A stretch of DNA of 7,905 nt, taken from the NCBI GenBank assembly GCA_031278135.1, contig JAITKY010000138.1, positions 1 through 7,905 on the forward strand, written 5' to 3'. The translations under genes were made by a program, and so were the position numbers. The notes under the pieces were generated by a model. It had not been told where the DNA came from, searched no databases, and saw only the letters and a list, made by a program, of their open reading frames with translations. This DNA comes from Prevotellaceae bacterium (GTDB lineage: Bacteria; Bacteroidota; Bacteroidia; Bacteroidales; UBA932). This document shows positions 6,153 through 7,905 of this stretch, piece after piece. Every line of letters begins with the position of its first letter. The first letter of the stretch is position 1.

Positions 6153-6167
6153 AAAAATTGGAGATGT

Positions 6168-7028
6168 TTACAGTCTCAGACTGATTCTCAGTTTCAGTCC
6201 GATACTTAGCAAATTGACTTTGTCGGTCAGAACGGTATTGAGGACGCTACTGTATCTGAACGACGATTCGTTAGCAACGTCGTATTCCAGAAGATGCCGG
6301 TCGTTTACCTTTTGGATACTGTTCAGTCCGTAGTCGAAGTACAAGCCTGTGTACAGACCGATTTTGTCGGTCAGGGCAAAACGTACGCCCGTTTCGAGAG
6401 CCAGTGACGCTGAAAATCCAAGATCAATATCCCGACTTACGTCCGGAAGTTTTGCGTTATTGACAAAACCATGTTGAGGAAGATTCACATAAGTAATATC
6501 TTCGTGAGCGTAATATCCGAGAGTAGTGGCTGTTCCGGGAGTTATATCCGCTTTGGCGGTTACAGGGAATCCCAATTTAAACCCTCCGGAGGCAAAGAAC
6601 CTTGTTGAGCCGCCGCCGAGAGGCAAACTGTACTGCGCCATTAACGGTATCGAAAACAACCTGATACTCTGTGCTTCCTTGTAGTTGTTCACAGAATACG
6701 TAAACCGCAACAGATCCTCGCCCGTGCCGGTAGTGTATTCTTTCGACAGTCTGTCGTAAGACGCTTCGGAACTGTACATCGTCATTTCGACGCCCGTAAC
6801 TATTCCCAGCGAAGGGTTGATATTAAAAGTATAACCCAATCCGGCGCCACCGCCGATGCTGTTGCTCTTGCTGCCGTTACCGTCAAGCGTATAGCCGACA
6901 GAAGAATAGCCTCCCAAACCGTAAATCGACAGTTCGTGTTTCTGCACATCTTTCTGCACATTCTGCGCTGTTGCAATCGCTGTAAAAATCAACAGGCTGC
7001 AAACTGTTAAAAATATATTTTTCATCAT
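6168..7028 (-). CDS. outer-membrane beta-barrel protein (porin-like)
   Basis: This 286-residue protein is predicted to be exported and inserted in the outer membrane; its function is unknown. The signal peptide covers residues 1-21 (MMKN, hydrophobic 5-20, cleavage after ATA before Q22). The mature part shows repeated amphipathic strands with glycine turns: YGLGGYSSVGYTL (36-48), IGGGAGLGYTFNI (58-70), a strand with IPLMAQ (127-132), FFASGGFKLGFPV (144-156), ALETGVRFAL (210-219) and a final strand, LLSIGLKLRISL. This fits the Bacteroidota OMP_b-brl family. The LPLMAQ-like strand is shared with the barrel at 721-1395, so the two are probably distant paralogues. Two adjacent ATG codons (7026-7028 and 7023-7025) can start it. 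It lies downstream of, and on the same strand as, a T9SS-secreted surface protein, with a terminator-like hairpin between. No matching -7/-33 promoter is visible in the 101-bp gap. Confidence 0.85.
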   Translation of the reverse strand: MMKNIFLTVCSLLIFTAIATAQNVQKDVQKHELSIYGLGGYSSVGYTLDGNGSKSNSIGGGAGLGYTFNINPSLGIVTGVEMTMYSSEASYDRLSKEYTTGTGEDLLRFTYSVNNYKEAQSIRLFSIPLMAQYSLPLGGGSTRFFASGGFKLGFPVTAKADITPGTATTLGYYAHEDITYVNLPQHGFVNNAKLPDVSRDIDLGFSASLALETGVRFALTDKIGLYTGLYFDYGLNSIQKVNDRHLLEYDVANESSFRYSSVLNTVLTDKVNLLSIGLKLRISLRL

Positions 7029-7058
7029 TTTAATCTCAATAATAACTGTTTATAAATT

Positions 7059-7108
7059 AAAAAATGGCGGTGCGGAAAACTGCTGCACTGCGGATTCAAC
7101 ACCGCCAT
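7059..7108 (-). terminator. terminator after the T9SS surface protein gene
   Basis: On the minus strand, ATGGCGGTG (complement of 7100-7108) pairs perfectly with CACCGCCAT (complement of 7064-7072). A further run of five T (complement of 7059-7063) and an AT-rich stretch follow directly. The 27-base loop is rich in CTGC/GCAG and may fold further. The structure begins 21 bases beyond the stop at 7130. The stem plus T run is a typical intrinsic terminator. Because the next gene on this strand lacks a clear promoter, it might allow partial read-through and act as an attenuator; that is inference. Confidence 0.7.
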
Positions 7109-7129
7109 AATTATTCATCATTTAATTCC

Positions 7130-7905
7130 TTAGTTTACTACTATTTTTACCGTTTCACGGTTACCGTCTTTGCTGGTTATCTGCAACAGATAGATGCCCG
7201 GAACAAATTCCGAAACGTCGATACTGTTGATCTTTGTCGGCAATGGCAACGCCGATTTAACAAGCGAACCCTTTATGTCGTAGATATTCAACACGCTGCC
7301 GGCAAACGATTCGGGTAAATCTAACGATACCTTTTCGCTGCGTGAAACAGGGTTGGGATATGCTATGATTTTCGCCGAACTCTTTGTTTCGATCGTAGCG
7401 CATACTTTATGCACCGTCTCGATACTGTCGCCGGTTGTGGTCGTGACTTCGGGGTAGTAATCGTTAACATCCTCTGTGCCGGACACAACGATAAACTCGC
7501 CTTCGCCTGCCGATGTGCCATCCTGTTTATACCATTGGACATCCGAAATATTGTGACCGCCGTTGGTTGCAGGATTACGGTTAATGGCGATGACGTCGTT
7601 CCAGCGCTGATAGTACAGTCTGTTGTCCTTCAGCGGGGCGGAGATGTTCAATTTGTACGACTGTTCTTTGTCGCCTGTCGAGGACTCAACTTTAATATCC
7701 ACTGTTGTCAGCGAATTGTCGGTTAAATCGATTTCTACGCCTGCGGCATACGTTGTACCGTCAATTGCCATTGTTATATTGGCGTCCTCCGAAGCTTCCA
7801 AATCAAGAGATAGCGACGACTGATCACAATCCCGGACAACGTATTCGAGTACGTTTTCCTCCGTCGCCGATTCTATCGACTCAACAGGAATAACGATGTC
7901 ACCAC
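7130..7905 (-). CDS. T9SS type A sorting domain surface protein, 5' part outside window
   Basis: The 3' end of a secreted or cell-surface protein; 257 residues are in the window and the frame stays open to the right edge. The last 83 residues (coding 7133-7381) form a type IX C-terminal sorting domain: AYPNPV near its start, then LNIYDIKGSLV, then a PGIYLLQI-type strand and a terminal VKIVVN. This tail directs export through the T9SS, after which it is usually removed and the protein anchored to surface lipopolysaccharide. Upstream is a beta-sandwich stretch (about 7635-7850) resembling the cadherin-like beta-sandwich domain, ending in EQSYKLNI. Between them is a module with LYYQRWNDV and NPATNGG, DVQWYK and DYYPEVTT, often seen just before the sorting domain in Bacteroidales surface proteins. 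The catalytic or adhesive part, if any, lies beyond the window, so the activity is unknown. A TTG at 7799-7801 is not the start. Confidence 0.9.
   Translation of the reverse strand, partial: GDIVIPVESIESATEENVLEYVVRDCDQSSLSLDLEASEDANITMAIDGTTYAAGVEIDLTDNSLTTVDIKVESSTGDKEQSYKLNISAPLKDNRLYYQRWNDVIAINRNPATNGGHNISDVQWYKQDGTSAGEGEFIVVSGTEDVNDYYPEVTTTTGDSIETVHKVCATIETKSSAKIIAYPNPVSRSEKVSLDLPESFAGSVLNIYDIKGSLVKSALPLPTKINSIDVSEFVPGIYLLQITSKDGNRETVKIVVN

Noticed and set aside
7799..7801. TTG as start of the T9SS protein
   Set aside because: The frame stays open with a plausible beta-sandwich sequence up to the window edge, and no signal peptide follows the TTG.
1..7905. Mobile element, phage, toxin-antitoxin or defence island
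   Set aside because: No transposase, integrase, att-like duplication or defence domains are seen. The genes are core metabolic and envelope genes with uniform base composition by eye.

Overview
The window looks like an ordinary stretch of Bacteroidota chromosome, most likely order Bacteroidales. This is inferred from four things: a type IX secretion (T9SS) C-terminal sorting domain, PorT-like outer-membrane barrels, promoters of the Bacteroidota TAnnTTTG type, and AT-rich leaders with no Shine-Dalgarno sequence. It holds seven complete genes and a partial eighth. Only cysK is on the + strand.

Layout, left to right. A strong GC hairpin (8-49) lies downstream of ssb (93-524, -). An AT-rich gap (525-720) holds a two-way terminator. 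Next is a compact three-gene minus-strand unit, transcribed right to left from a promoter near 3141-3148: rhaD (rhamnulose-1-phosphate aldolase), fabD (malonyl-CoA:ACP transacylase) and an outer-membrane barrel gene whose ATG overlaps the fabD stop (TGATG). murB (peptidoglycan precursor synthesis) follows, 38 bp downstream of a NarL/LuxR-type response regulator on the same strand. That regulator diverges from cysK (cysteine synthase A) across a 108-bp region with two back-to-back promoters. cysK ends in a GC-rich terminator. A CACAGAG-type palindrome then separates it from a second barrel gene (6168-7028, -). Last is the 3' end of a large T9SS-secreted surface protein (7130 to the window edge, -) with its own terminator.

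The genes are mostly core metabolism and envelope biogenesis: fatty-acid initiation, cell-wall precursor, cysteine synthesis and DNA replication/repair, plus envelope proteins. I see no phage, transposase, CRISPR, toxin-antitoxin or defence system, no tRNA or rRNA, and no convincing undescribed multi-gene system. The points most worth a second look are the regulator/cysK divergent control region, the odd rhaD-fabD-barrel operon with translational coupling, and the palindromic repeat at about 6094-6152. No gap exceeds 200 bases.
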